Shown here one piece after another: positions 7,120 to 15,385 of a DNA stretch of 29,697 nucleotides. Origin of the DNA: an uncultured Oscillospiraceae bacterium (GTDB taxonomy: Bacteria; Bacillota; Clostridia; Oscillospirales; Acutalibacteraceae); contig UQDP01000022.1 in assembly GCA_900539845.1 (NCBI GenBank), positions 1 through 29,697 on the forward strand. The letters are read 5' to 3'. The notes under the pieces are model-generated. The model made no database searches, had not been told where the DNA came from, and was given only the letters and a program-made list of their open reading frames with translations. Position 1 is the stretch's first letter. Each line of letters begins with the position of its first letter. The position numbers and the translations under genes are program-made.

Positions 7120-8742
7120 TTACAGCTTCTTTTTTATTTCGCTGTTTATCCGTTCGCGTGTTTGCAGCAGCCATTCTGCGCTGTGGGGATATTCGCTGAA
7201 GGTAAGGGGCTTTTCAAGTCCGCTCTCCAGAACAGATACGGCTTTTTCCCTGCCGACAAGGCTTTCAAGCAGCCTGAGGGCGCGCAGATCCTGAAGTCCG
7301 TCGAAGAACACATGAAGCCTTGTTGAGTCAAGCGGCATGTTGTTTTTGCCCGGATAAACCACAAAGCTGTCACCTGAGGGGAATTTTCCGTCGGCGTCCG
7401 GCTCTGTAAACGGGTCTATCAGGCGTTTAGAAAACCTGCTGTAATAGAAATTGTATCCCCAGTGCAGAAAGCCTTTAACGTCGAATTTGTAAAGCTGGTA
7501 ACCGATGATTCTGTTTCTTTCGGCGGGCATGCCGAAAAATCGGTTTGAAACATATTTTCTGCCCTGCGCGCCGCAGTAATATGCCCAAAGTTCGGGCACT
7601 TTTCCTATAAACGGCTCAATGTGGTCCGTGGCAGGGATCGGCGTTTCAACAACACCTTTCTCATAAAATGAAAAATCGGAAAGCGTGTCTGTGATCTTGA
7701 ATCCGCTGAAGTTTTTGTGGATGATTTGTGCAGCTTTTGAGTATGCTATGAGCTGCCACTTTGCAGGCTCGTCGGAAACATGGAATATGCAGCGCTGCGC
7801 AATACCTTTTTTATTTATATATTCTTTAAGCGCTTCGGCAAACTGCTCCATAAAAAGACGGTATTTTTTGCCCGACGCCATCGTGCGCCACCCAAAGATT
7901 TTTTTTAAAACGCCGTTTTTTTCGGCAATAATCTTGGGCGCATGGCGCGCGCCCCACTGTGTAAACAGGTGGCTCATCTCATAATATCTAATGCCGCATC
8001 TGTCACACATTTCAAGCCATTTGTCGAGCTTTTCAAATGCAAAGGAATATCTGTTTTTGCCCGTTATCTTAACGTCAATCAACTGCACGGTCGGGCGTTC
8101 GCCGCCAACCTGCGTGTCAAGCGGCGGAGTGAACAGCGGCGTTAAAACGCAGTTCATCCCGTATTCTGCGGCGCGGCGCAGAAAATTTTCGGCGCACTGC
8201 CAGTATTCGGGCGAAAACGCCTTGAATCCGTAATAGCTCATCAGGCAGTCCGTGTGGAACCAGTTTGTATATATCAGCTCCTGCTCGGGCAAAAGTGCGT
8301 CTATGATCTCAATTTTAACAGTTGCCTTAGTATCCGTCCCGCTGCGCGTTATATTTACTTCAAACTCACCTGCGGGCAGTTCGCCCCAAAGCTGCACCCA
8401 AACGCAGTTCAGTCCTCTGTATTCGGCAGTGAATGCAGTGCTCTCAAGCGGTTCAAGAAGATCCGGGTATTTGCTGTGTTTCTCTTTTATAAAATAATCG
8501 TCCGTGCCGGACGGCAACGCAAGTCCGCCTCTTATGAGCTTTACAAGGCTGAAATTCATATACTTTGCTACAGGCGATTCAATCTCAAAGCTAACCGTTT
8601 CGCCCTTATCGGCTTGGAATGCGATCTGGAACGCCTTGCGCTCGTTCTTCATCATTGAAAAGCAAGAGAATTCAGAAAAGTCCGCGTTTGAATCTTCAAA
8701 CACCTTTTCAAGCGGCGAAAGAATGAACATCTCCTTTTCCAT
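7120..8742 (-). CDS. DUF4091-domain glycoside-hydrolase-like protein
   Basis: A 540-residue protein without signal peptide, so predicted cytoplasmic. An N-terminal beta-rich region (about 1-145) is followed by a TIM-barrel-like region with FHTDCLMSYYG, AAEYGMNCVLTPLFTPP and CIFHVSDEP. The C-terminal part has GFLHWGYNFY, then GDSFVVYPG and DGLQDLRALRLLE, which are hallmarks of DUF4091, a domain related to the GH123 hexosaminidase group. The HVSDEP acidic pair is a plausible catalytic site. The start is supported by GAGAGGGG about 10 bases upstream. With the adjacent GPH symporter it may degrade an imported glycoside in the cytoplasm; the true substrate is unknown. Confidence 0.85.
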   Translation of the reverse strand: MEKEMFILSPLEKVFEDSNADFSEFSCFSMMKNERKAFQIAFQADKGETVSFEIESPVAKYMNFSLVKLIRGGLALPSGTDDYFIKEKHSKYPDLLEPLESTAFTAEYRGLNCVWVQLWGELPAGEFEVNITRSGTDTKATVKIEIIDALLPEQELIYTNWFHTDCLMSYYGFKAFSPEYWQCAENFLRRAAEYGMNCVLTPLFTPPLDTQVGGERPTVQLIDVKITGKNRYSFAFEKLDKWLEMCDRCGIRYYEMSHLFTQWGARHAPKIIAEKNGVLKKIFGWRTMASGKKYRLFMEQFAEALKEYINKKGIAQRCIFHVSDEPAKWQLIAYSKAAQIIHKNFSGFKITDTLSDFSFYEKGVVETPIPATDHIEPFIGKVPELWAYYCGAQGRKYVSNRFFGMPAERNRIIGYQLYKFDVKGFLHWGYNFYYSRFSKRLIDPFTEPDADGKFPSGDSFVVYPGKNNMPLDSTRLHVFFDGLQDLRALRLLESLVGREKAVSVLESGLEKPLTFSEYPHSAEWLLQTRERINSEIKKKL

Positions 8743-8796
8743 ATTAAATAACCCCTCTCAGTGCCGTATCGGCAGCAATTCTTTCTGTTTGTTTCA

Positions 8797-8825
8797 ATTT
8801 TAGCAAATAGCCGGCGGTTTGTAAA
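8797..8825 (-). promoter_or_regulatory. Promoter of the DUF4091 gene
   Basis: On the minus strand TTTACA (8825-8820), a 17-base spacer and TAAAAT (8802-8797), with TGC as an extended -10. It lies about 55 bases before the start codon. Confidence 0.7.
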
Positions 8826-8880
8826 GCGGAGCCTGCAGAAAAGATCGCTTTAATTTGCATTTAAAATAGGTGCAATACTC

Positions 8881-8909
8881 TTGCCAAACAAGCCGCTTAG
8901 TGGTAAAAT
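8881..8909 (+). promoter_or_regulatory. Promoter of the typA operon
   Basis: TTGCCA (8881-8886), a 17-base spacer and TAAAAT (8904-8909) preceded by TGG. It overlaps a perfect inverted repeat listed separately. Confidence 0.75.
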
Positions 8910-8923
8910 ACAAGCGGCTTGTT
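8887..8923. promoter_or_regulatory. Perfect 12-base inverted repeat around the typA -10 box (possible operator)
   Basis: AACAAGCCGCTT (8887-8898) and AAGCGGCTTGTT (8912-8923) are exact reverse complements separated by 13 bases that contain the TAAAAT box. The left arm fills the promoter spacer and the right arm covers the expected transcription start. No T-run follows on either strand, so a terminator is unlikely. I read it as a repressor operator; the regulator is unknown. Confidence 0.55.
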
Positions 8924-8987
8924 CTGATATGCCGTATACAGACGGCGTTTGGGAAAGAAAAATCTTATTGATGGGGAGCGACAGGAT

Positions 8988-10811
8988 ATGCAGGCAAAGA
9001 ACCTTAGAAATATAGCAATCATAGCGCATGTTGACCACGGCAAAACAACGCTTGTTGACGAAATGCTGCGCCAGAGCGGTACTTTTCGCGCGAATGAGGT
9101 CGTGGATGAAAGAGTGATGGACAGTAACGATCTTGAACGCGAAAGAGGAATTACGATCCTTTCAAAGAATACAGCGGTTCATTATAAGGATACGAAAATC
9201 AATATAGTGGATACCCCCGGCCATGCTGATTTCGGCGGCGAGGTGGAGCGTATACTCACAATGGTAGACGGCGTTTTGCTGCTTGTTGACGCCTTTGAGG
9301 GCTGCATGCCACAGACCCGTTTTGTACTCAAAAAGGCGCTCGGACTGAAAAAGACGCCGCTGGTTGTTATAAATAAGATAGACAGACCTGGCGCTCGTCC
9401 CGCGGAAGTGATAGATGAGGTGCTTGATCTTTTCATTGAACTCGGCGCGGATGATGACCAAATCGAATTTCCCGTTGTTTACGCTTCCGCCAAGGACGGT
9501 TACGCCGGTCTTGATCCCGATGTGCGTGAAGGCGATATGAGACCTTTGTTTGATGCCATTTTAAAATATATCCCTGCGCCTGAGGGCGACCCCGACGGCC
9601 CTGCCCAGATCCTGTTTTCATCACTGGAATACGATGATTATGTCGGCAGAATCGGAGTCGGCAGAGTGGAGCGCGGCGGCATAAAAACGAATACGCCGTA
9701 TGTGCTTTGTAAGCAGGACGGCAGCAGGGAAAATATCCGCATTACAAAGCTTTATCAGTTTGAGGGGCTCAAGAGAGTTCCCTGTACAGAAGCGTTCCTC
9801 GGTGATCTGGTGTGCGTTGCCGGTATACCCGATCTGAATATCGGTGAAACCGTTTGCGATCCCGAATGTGTTGAGCCGCTGCCGTTCGTTAAGATAGACG
9901 AGCCTACCATAAGCATGAACTTTATGGTGAACGATTCACCGTTTGCCGGCAGAGAGGGCAAGTATGTCACGAGCCGCAATCTGCGCGACAGGCTGTTCAA
10001 AGAAGTGGAAACGAATGTTTCCATGCGCGTTGAGGAAACAGATTCCATGGATACCTTCAAGGTCTCCGGCAGAGGCGAGCTTCACCTTTCGATACTGATT
10101 GAGACCATGCGCCGCGAGAATTATGAATTTCAGGTCTCCCGCCCGCAGGTCATTATGAAAAAGGACGAAAAAACAGGGCAGACCCTTGAGCCGATGGAAC
10201 TTGCGATCATCGAAGTTCCCGAGGATTATGTGGGCACGGTCATTGAAAAGCTCTGCTCGCGTAAGGGCGAGGTTGAAAAAATGGATACGCGCACTACGGG
10301 GATGACGCATCTTGAATTCAAAATACCGTCGCGCGGTCTGATCGGCTACAGAAGTGAATTTCTTACGGATACCAACGGAAACGGCATCATGAATCAGCTT
10401 TTTGCCGGCTATGAACCCTATAAGGGCGATATCGCTACCAGAACAAGAGGCTCAATCGTTGCCCACGAAACTGGCGTTTCAACCGGCTACGGACTGTGGA
10501 ACACGCAGGACAGGGGCAGACTCTTTATCGGTCCGGGCGTTGATGTGTATGAGGGTATGATCGTTGGCGAGTGCTCTAAAAATGAGGATATCATCTGCAA
10601 TGTCTGCAAGAAAAAGCATGTTACCAACACAAGAGCAAGCGGCTCCGATGAGGCTTTAAAGCTTGTTCCGCCCACCACGCTTTCGCTTGAGCAGAGCATG
10701 GAGTTCCTTGCGGATGACGAGTTGCTGGAGGTAACGCCCAAATCCATCAGACTCAGAAAATCAATACTGGATAAAGGTCTGAGATTAAAGGCGGAAAGTC
10801 GTAAAAAATAA
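8988..10811 (+). CDS. typA: Ribosome-associated translational GTPase TypA/BipA
   Basis: TypA is an EF-G-like GTPase that binds the 70S ribosome and supports ribosome assembly and stress adaptation. Signature motifs are AHVDHGKTTL (G1, residues 13-22), ERGITI (switch I), DTPGHADFGGEVERIL (G3) and NKIDRPGARP (G4); the C-terminal half contains FKVSGRGELHLSILIETMRRE, SRGLIGYRSEF and the TypA-specific tail ending in LRLKAESRKK. The open frame extends upstream to a TTG at 8949, but the ATG at 8988 gives the usual N-terminus MQAKNLRNIAII and 607 residues, the normal length. GGGGAG lies 9 bases before it. hemW starts 23 bases downstream. Confidence 0.96.
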   Translation: MQAKNLRNIAIIAHVDHGKTTLVDEMLRQSGTFRANEVVDERVMDSNDLERERGITILSKNTAVHYKDTKINIVDTPGHADFGGEVERILTMVDGVLLLVDAFEGCMPQTRFVLKKALGLKKTPLVVINKIDRPGARPAEVIDEVLDLFIELGADDDQIEFPVVYASAKDGYAGLDPDVREGDMRPLFDAILKYIPAPEGDPDGPAQILFSSLEYDDYVGRIGVGRVERGGIKTNTPYVLCKQDGSRENIRITKLYQFEGLKRVPCTEAFLGDLVCVAGIPDLNIGETVCDPECVEPLPFVKIDEPTISMNFMVNDSPFAGREGKYVTSRNLRDRLFKEVETNVSMRVEETDSMDTFKVSGRGELHLSILIETMRRENYEFQVSRPQVIMKKDEKTGQTLEPMELAIIEVPEDYVGTVIEKLCSRKGEVEKMDTRTTGMTHLEFKIPSRGLIGYRSEFLTDTNGNGIMNQLFAGYEPYKGDIATRTRGSIVAHETGVSTGYGLWNTQDRGRLFIGPGVDVYEGMIVGECSKNEDIICNVCKKKHVTNTRASGSDEALKLVPPTTLSLEQSMEFLADDELLEVTPKSIRLRKSILDKGLRLKAESRKK

Positions 10812-10834
10812 CTTATATAGGGGGATGTGATCGT

Positions 10835-11872
10835 ATGAACGAAAAAGCAGGTTTGTATATTCACATCCCCTTTTGCGCGTCCAAGTGCCCTTACTGCGAT
10901 TTTTATTCCGTCAGATATGAAAACTCCGCGGCGCAGGAGTATGCGGACAGATTGTGCATGGAGTTTCATAAGTATCGCGGCGCCCGGTTTGATACGGTCT
11001 ATCTCGGCGGCGGCACACCGAGCATTTTGGATGCCGGTCTGATAAGCAAAATACTTTCCGCCGTCCGCAGCGCTTTTGATCTTGATGAAGATTCTGAAAT
11101 CACGATTGAATGTAATCCCTCAAAAGATTTGAGCGAGGATTTTAAGGAATACAAAAAAGCGGGAATAAACCGTGTTTCCATCGGTATGCAGAGCGCCGTA
11201 AAATCGGAAAGGCTTGCGCTGGGCAGAATAGCGGGCAGGGAAGAGGTGGCAAAGGCGGTTTCAGACGCCCGCGCGGCGGGAATTTTCAATATCAGCCTTG
11301 ATGTTATGCTCGGCACACCGAAGCAAACCGAAGAAAGCCTTCAGGAAACGCTTGCATTTATCGGTGAAATGAAAGTGCCGCATGTTTCCGCGTATATGCT
11401 GAAAATCGAGGAGGGCACGCCGTTTTTTAAGCTCCGGGATAAAATGGAGCTTCCGGGCGAGGATGAAACGGCAAATTTGTATCTTGAAACCGTTTCCGCT
11501 CTGGAAAAAATAGGGCTTGCGCAGTACGAAATCAGCAATTTCGCCATGCCCGGCTTTGAAAGCCGTCATAATATAAAATACTGGCGCCTTGTGCCGTATC
11601 TGGGGATAGGGAAGAGCGCCCATTCGTTTTGGGACGGCAGGCGTTTTTATTATGACAGGGATTTTGAGATCGTTGATGACGGAGAGGGCGGAAGTGACGA
11701 GGAAAAAATCATGCTCGGGCTGCGCCTTGCCTGCGGCATTGAAAAATCACTGATAAAGCAAGATTTTTCACCCTATGTAAAAGCTGGCTTTATGAAAGAA
11801 AACGGCGGCAGAGTGGCGTTTACGCCCAAAGGCTTTCTTGTTTCAAACACAATCCTTTCCGAGCTGATCTAA
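10835..11872 (+). CDS. hemW: HemW-type radical SAM protein (heme chaperone family)
   Basis: HemW-family proteins are relatives of oxygen-independent coproporphyrinogen oxidase that bind heme and are thought to deliver it to target proteins. The radical SAM motif CX3CX2C is FCASKCPYC (Cys14, Cys18, Cys21), followed by YLGGGTPS and RVSIGMQSA. The segment RHNIKYW with GIGKSAHSF is typical of HemW; the extra fourth cysteine of true HemN is absent after the cluster. At 345 residues it is slightly short, with a small C-terminal HemN-like domain. An old annotation would call it coproporphyrinogen III oxidase. It lies between typA and a nucleotidyltransferase gene, with 12-23 base gaps, so one operon is likely. 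Confidence 0.93.
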   Translation: MNEKAGLYIHIPFCASKCPYCDFYSVRYENSAAQEYADRLCMEFHKYRGARFDTVYLGGGTPSILDAGLISKILSAVRSAFDLDEDSEITIECNPSKDLSEDFKEYKKAGINRVSIGMQSAVKSERLALGRIAGREEVAKAVSDARAAGIFNISLDVMLGTPKQTEESLQETLAFIGEMKVPHVSAYMLKIEEGTPFFKLRDKMELPGEDETANLYLETVSALEKIGLAQYEISNFAMPGFESRHNIKYWRLVPYLGIGKSAHSFWDGRRFYYDRDFEIVDDGEGGSDEEKIMLGLRLACGIEKSLIKQDFSPYVKAGFMKENGGRVAFTPKGFLVSNTILSELI

Positions 11873-11884
11873 CGGAGCGTAACA

Positions 11885-12553
11885 ATGACTTTTATTGAAA
11901 ACTATACTGAAAAACTGCTTGGTCTGTTAAAGGCTGAATTTGCCGAAAGACTTGTATATACAGGCCTTCAGGGCAGCTATATGCGCGGCGAGGAAACGAG
12001 CAGCAGCGATATAGACATTATGGTGGTTATAGACGGCTTAAGTGTAAAAGACCTTGCGTTATATAAAGATATAATCAGAAAGGCAGGCGATTATGAAAGA
12101 GCCTGCGGTTTTATCTGCGGCAGGGAAGAACTTTCAAACTGGAATCCTATGGAGATCTGCCATCTTGTTCACACCACCAAGGATCTGTACGGCAGTATAA
12201 AAGATATCGTGCCGGAGTATACCGAAGCAGTCGAAAGAAACTATATTAAGCTGAGTATAAACAATCTTTACCACGAATTGTGCCACAGCAATATCCATTC
12301 CGATGGGGATGAGCGCAATATGCGGTTTAGAGGATGCTGTAAATCACTGTTTTTCATTCTGCAGAATATATACTTTTTAAAAACCGGCAGTTTTTACGCA
12401 ACAAAGCAAAAACTTGCCGCTGTGCTTGAGGGAGAGGATAAGGCAGTATTTGAAGCGGCATTAAATATTCAGCGTTCGGGCATATCGAATTATGAACACG
12501 ATTTCGCACTGCTTTTTGAGTGGTGCCAAAAATACGCGCAAAGTTTTAAATAA
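11885..12553 (+). CDS. Nucleotidyltransferase-domain protein (MNT-like)
   Basis: The N-terminal part has a polymerase-beta-type nucleotidyltransferase motif: LQGSYMRGEETSSSDIDIMVV, with Gly30-Ser31 and the metal ligands Asp42 and Asp44. The rest (about 75-222) is mainly helical and resembles the substrate-binding or HEPN-like half of two-domain transferases. Homologues are common in Clostridia, with substrate unknown. GGAG lies 8 bases upstream. It is the third gene of the typA operon. A toxin-antitoxin role is possible for MNT proteins, but no separate partner is present and the single chain is longer than a minimal MNT antitoxin, so I do not claim it. Confidence 0.8.
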   Translation: MTFIENYTEKLLGLLKAEFAERLVYTGLQGSYMRGEETSSSDIDIMVVIDGLSVKDLALYKDIIRKAGDYERACGFICGREELSNWNPMEICHLVHTTKDLYGSIKDIVPEYTEAVERNYIKLSINNLYHELCHSNIHSDGDERNMRFRGCCKSLFFILQNIYFLKTGSFYATKQKLAAVLEGEDKAVFEAALNIQRSGISNYEHDFALLFEWCQKYAQSFK

Positions 12554-12573
12554 ATTCAGAAAGGAAAATCACG

Positions 12574-12924
12574 ATGCTTTTTATTGAATATCCCAAATGC
12601 TCAACCTGCCAGAAGGCGAAAAAATGGCTTGATGAAAACAATGTCTCTTATACGGACAGGCATATCAAGGAGCAGAATCCCACCTATGAGGAACTTAAAG
12701 CGTGGTACGAAAAAAGCGGTCTGCCGCTGAAAAGATTTTTCAACACAAGCGGCCTGCTTTATAAATCCATGGGTTTAAAAGATAAGCTTGCCGATTTGAG
12801 CGAAGAGGAACAGCTCAGGCTGCTCGCAACGGACGGAATGCTCGTAAAACGCCCTCTGGTTGTTACAGACAGTTTTGTTTTAACAGGCTTTCGTGAAAAG
12901 GAATGGGCGGAAAAGCTTAAATAA
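12574..12924 (+). CDS. ArsC/Spx-family thioredoxin-fold protein
   Basis: A 116-residue protein with the family motif YPKCSTCQKAKKWL; the CSTC pair is Cys9/Cys12. Further features are the conserved FFNTSG segment and KRPLVV near the C-terminus with the arginine of ArsC-like folds. The family includes arsenate reductase, YffB and Spx. Without an ars operon nearby, an arsenate role is not supported; a redox-sensing or reductase role is equally likely. AAGGA before the ATG and a 20-base gap to the previous gene place it at the end of the typA operon. Confidence 0.88.
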   Translation: MLFIEYPKCSTCQKAKKWLDENNVSYTDRHIKEQNPTYEELKAWYEKSGLPLKRFFNTSGLLYKSMGLKDKLADLSEEEQLRLLATDGMLVKRPLVVTDSFVLTGFREKEWAEKLK

Positions 12925-12951
12925 TATGTAATTAATATAAAATAAAAATAA

Positions 12952-12988
12952 GCCGGGCGGTTTTGAGTATATTACTCAGCCGCCCGGC
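12952..12988. terminator. Bidirectional terminator after the typA operon
   Basis: GCCGGGCGG (12952-12960) pairs with CCGCCCGGC (12980-12988), with an inner TGAGT/ACTCA stem. T-rich stretches follow on both strands, so it also serves the malic enzyme gene ending at 13004. Confidence 0.9.
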
Positions 12989-13003
12989 GTTTTTATTATA
13001 GTT

Positions 13004-14176
13004 TCAGATCCTTGCAACGCCGTCTTTTCTTGCCGCTTCGGCAACAGCAGATGCAACCGTATCCTTGATGCGTTTGTCAAAAGCGTACGGCAGGATATAG
13101 TCCGGCTTCAGTTCATCATCGCTCACAAGAGATGCTATGGCATAAGCCGCGGCGATCTTCATGTTTTCGGTTATCTGGCTTGCGCGCACATCAAGCGCAC
13201 CGCGGAAGATACCGGGGAAAGCCACCACGTTGTTGATCTGATTGGGGAAATCGGATCTTCCAGTTCCCACGATGGCAGCACCGGCTGCCGCTGCCTCGTC
13301 CGGCATAATCTCCGGCGTGGGGTTTGCCATCGCAAGCACGATTGCGTTTTCGTTCATGGTTTTTATCATATCGGCGGTAAGCACACCGGGGGCGGAAACG
13401 CCTATAAAGATATCCGTGCCTTTCACTGCGTCCGCGAGCGTGCCTTTAACGCCTGCCTTGTTTGATATTTCAGCTATCTCCGCCTTATAGGGGTTCAGAT
13501 TTTCTCTGCCCTTATAGATAGCGCCGGTCCTGTCGCAGAGGATAACATCTTTAAGTCCTAATGTCATAAGCAGCTTCGCGATGGCGATGCCTGCCGCGCC
13601 GGAACCGTTTATGACTGCGCTGCATTCGGAAAGCGGCTTGCCCGTAAGCTTGGTGGCGTTGATGAGCGCTGCGGAAACTACAACCGCTGTGCCGTGCTGG
13701 TCATCGTGGAACACGGGGATGTCGCAGAGCTTTTTTAGCTTTTCCTCGATCTCAAAGCATCTCGGCGCCGCAATATCCTCCAGATTGATTCCGCCGAACG
13801 AGCCGCTGATGTTGTAAACCGTCTGCGCGAATTCGTCCACGTCCTTTGTCCTCACGCAGAGCGGAAAGGCGTCAACATCGCCGAATTCCTTAAACAGCAC
13901 GCATTTGCCCTCCATGACAGGCATGCCTGCCTCGGGACCTATGTCGCCGAGCCCGAGCACTGCGGAGCCGTCGGTAATGACGGCAGCCATATTCCAGCGG
14001 CGTGTAAGCTCCCAGCTCTTTTTGTAGTCCTTTTGTATTTCAAGGCAGGGCTGCGCAACACCGGGGGTGTACGCCAGTGAAAGCGCGTCCTTGTTGTCTA
14101 CCTTGGCGCGGGCAACAACTTCTACCTTGCCTTTCCACTGCTCGTGCAGCTTTAACGATTCTTTTCTGTAATCCAT
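13004..14176 (-). CDS. Malic enzyme (malate dehydrogenase, oxaloacetate-decarboxylating)
   Basis: A 390-residue short bacterial malic enzyme that interconverts malate and pyruvate plus CO2 with NAD(P). Visible motifs: SLAYTPGVAQPC with the catalytic tyrosine, TDGSAVLGLGDIGPEAGMPVMEG, the lysine of GKCVLFKEFG, metal-site residues in NLEDIAAPRCFEIE and HDDQHGTA, the Rossmann motif NGSGAAGIAIAKLL, and MANPTPEI near the C-terminus with NNVVAFPGIFRGALD. No phosphotransacetylase domain is attached, unlike MaeB. It is the last gene of the glpK-Ldh_2-malic enzyme operon, 21 bases after its neighbour, with a GAGGACAAGGA ribosome site. Confidence 0.95.
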   Translation of the reverse strand: MDYRKESLKLHEQWKGKVEVVARAKVDNKDALSLAYTPGVAQPCLEIQKDYKKSWELTRRWNMAAVITDGSAVLGLGDIGPEAGMPVMEGKCVLFKEFGDVDAFPLCVRTKDVDEFAQTVYNISGSFGGINLEDIAAPRCFEIEEKLKKLCDIPVFHDDQHGTAVVVSAALINATKLTGKPLSECSAVINGSGAAGIAIAKLLMTLGLKDVILCDRTGAIYKGRENLNPYKAEIAEISNKAGVKGTLADAVKGTDIFIGVSAPGVLTADMIKTMNENAIVLAMANPTPEIMPDEAAAAGAAIVGTGRSDFPNQINNVVAFPGIFRGALDVRASQITENMKIAAAYAIASLVSDDELKPDYILPYAFDKRIKDTVASAVAEAARKDGVARI

Positions 14177-14197
14177 TGTCCTTGTCCTCTTTCATCC

Positions 14198-15355
14198 TTA
14201 TTTATTTTCAATATGGGAAGTCGTTTCCCTTTCGGGATATGGCGTGTAGCCCTCCTCCCAAGGGAAAACATAGGAAAGCCCCAATTCGTCGCGCACATCG
14301 CAAAGCTCTTTCTGAACCGCATCGTTGATAGGCACGCCGCTGTGCTCTCTCTCCTTCCATATATCATATTCCTTTTCGCCTGCCGTGTAAATCCTTTTTT
14401 CACCGGGAGCCTTTTTACTTGCTCTTAATTCGCGCAGAATATCGCCGGCGGTCTTTTTAAAGGAGTCAAGCCCTAAAAACGCCTCGGTGTCTATCGCAAT
14501 AAACCAGTGACCGAGATGGTATTTTTTCTTTTCGCCGTTTTCGTCTATGCCGGAAAGCGCGGATAAAAACTGCCCCTGCTGAAGCGCGGCTGAAAGCAGT
14601 TCAACTGCGGTGGCAAAGTCGTAACCCTTGTAGCCGCCGAGTTCTTCGCCTATTCCGCCAAGGGGAGCAAGCGCCGCCTCGTGCGTGTTGAGCCGGGTCA
14701 ATATTTCCTCGCTATTTGTGAGCGCGCTGCCGTCTCTGCCTATCACCGTTCCGGCAGGGCAGTCCTTGCCTATTCTTGCGTAATATTCTATTCTGCCGCG
14801 CTGGATTATTGAGGTAGCGGCGTCAAACACAAAGGGGAACTTTTCATCGGTCGGCATGCCTATCGTAAAGGGATTTGTACCCAGCATATTTTCCACGCCA
14901 TGCGTGGGGGCTATGGAGGGTCGGGCGTTCGTACCCGTCATTCCAATCATGCCCTGCTCGGTTGCCATGGTGGTGTAGTATCCCGCTATGCCGTAATGGC
15001 AGCTGTTTCTTACAGCCGTCATTCCCATGCCGTATTTTTTCGCCTTTTCAATCGCCATGTTCATGGCTTTAACGCCGATGACCTGCCCCATGCCGTCATG
15101 ACCGTCTATCACGGCGGTAGTGGGGGTTTCTCTTAAGATCTCAAATTCAGTAACAGGGTTTTGTATTCCTGCGTTGATCCTGTCAATATAAATGGGTTTA
15201 AATCGGTTGCAGCCGTGGCTCTCTATGCCTCTTTTGTCTGATTCAAGCAGCACGTCGGCGCAGATCTCGGCGTCCTTTTCAGGTACGCCGTAGCCCTTGA
15301 ATGCGTCTGTTATAAAATCGGTGATCAGCGCCCAGGGGCAGATAACTTTTGCCAT
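14198..15355 (-). CDS. Ldh_2-family malate/L-lactate-type dehydrogenase
   Basis: This 385-residue protein belongs to the NAD(P)-dependent 2-hydroxyacid dehydrogenase family with the unusual Ldh_2 fold (malate, lactate, sulfolactate, ureidoglycolate and diketogulonate enzymes). Motifs: SDKRGIESHGCNRF, GHDGMGQVIG, NSCHYGIAGYYT with the catalytic histidine, GTNPFTIGMPT, FDAATSIIQRG and GGYKGYDFA. It is somewhat longer than usual because of a charged C-terminal tail of about 35 residues. AAAGGAG lies before the ATG. The malic enzyme downstream makes malate or another C4/C3 2-oxoacid pair a reasonable substrate, but this is inferred from position. Confidence 0.9.
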   Translation of the reverse strand: MAKVICPWALITDFITDAFKGYGVPEKDAEICADVLLESDKRGIESHGCNRFKPIYIDRINAGIQNPVTEFEILRETPTTAVIDGHDGMGQVIGVKAMNMAIEKAKKYGMGMTAVRNSCHYGIAGYYTTMATEQGMIGMTGTNARPSIAPTHGVENMLGTNPFTIGMPTDEKFPFVFDAATSIIQRGRIEYYARIGKDCPAGTVIGRDGSALTNSEEILTRLNTHEAALAPLGGIGEELGGYKGYDFATAVELLSAALQQGQFLSALSGIDENGEKKKYHLGHWFIAIDTEAFLGLDSFKKTAGDILRELRASKKAPGEKRIYTAGEKEYDIWKEREHSGVPINDAVQKELCDVRDELGLSYVFPWEEGYTPYPERETTSHIENK

Positions 15356-15385
15356 AGTCTTTCTCCTTTAAATGGTTTTATGTAT

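Noticed and set aside
8949..8987. Upstream extension of typA from a TTG
   Set aside because: It adds 13 residues not seen in the family; the ATG at 8988 has a correctly placed GGGGAG and the standard N-terminus.
11885..12553. Toxin-antitoxin (MNT-HEPN) system
   Set aside because: Only one gene with a nucleotidyltransferase motif is present; no separate HEPN toxin partner lies next to it and it sits inside a housekeeping operon.
12574..12924. Arsenate resistance gene
   Set aside because: The ArsC fold is shared with Spx and YffB; there is no arsR, arsB or acr3 nearby, so arsenate is not supported as substrate.
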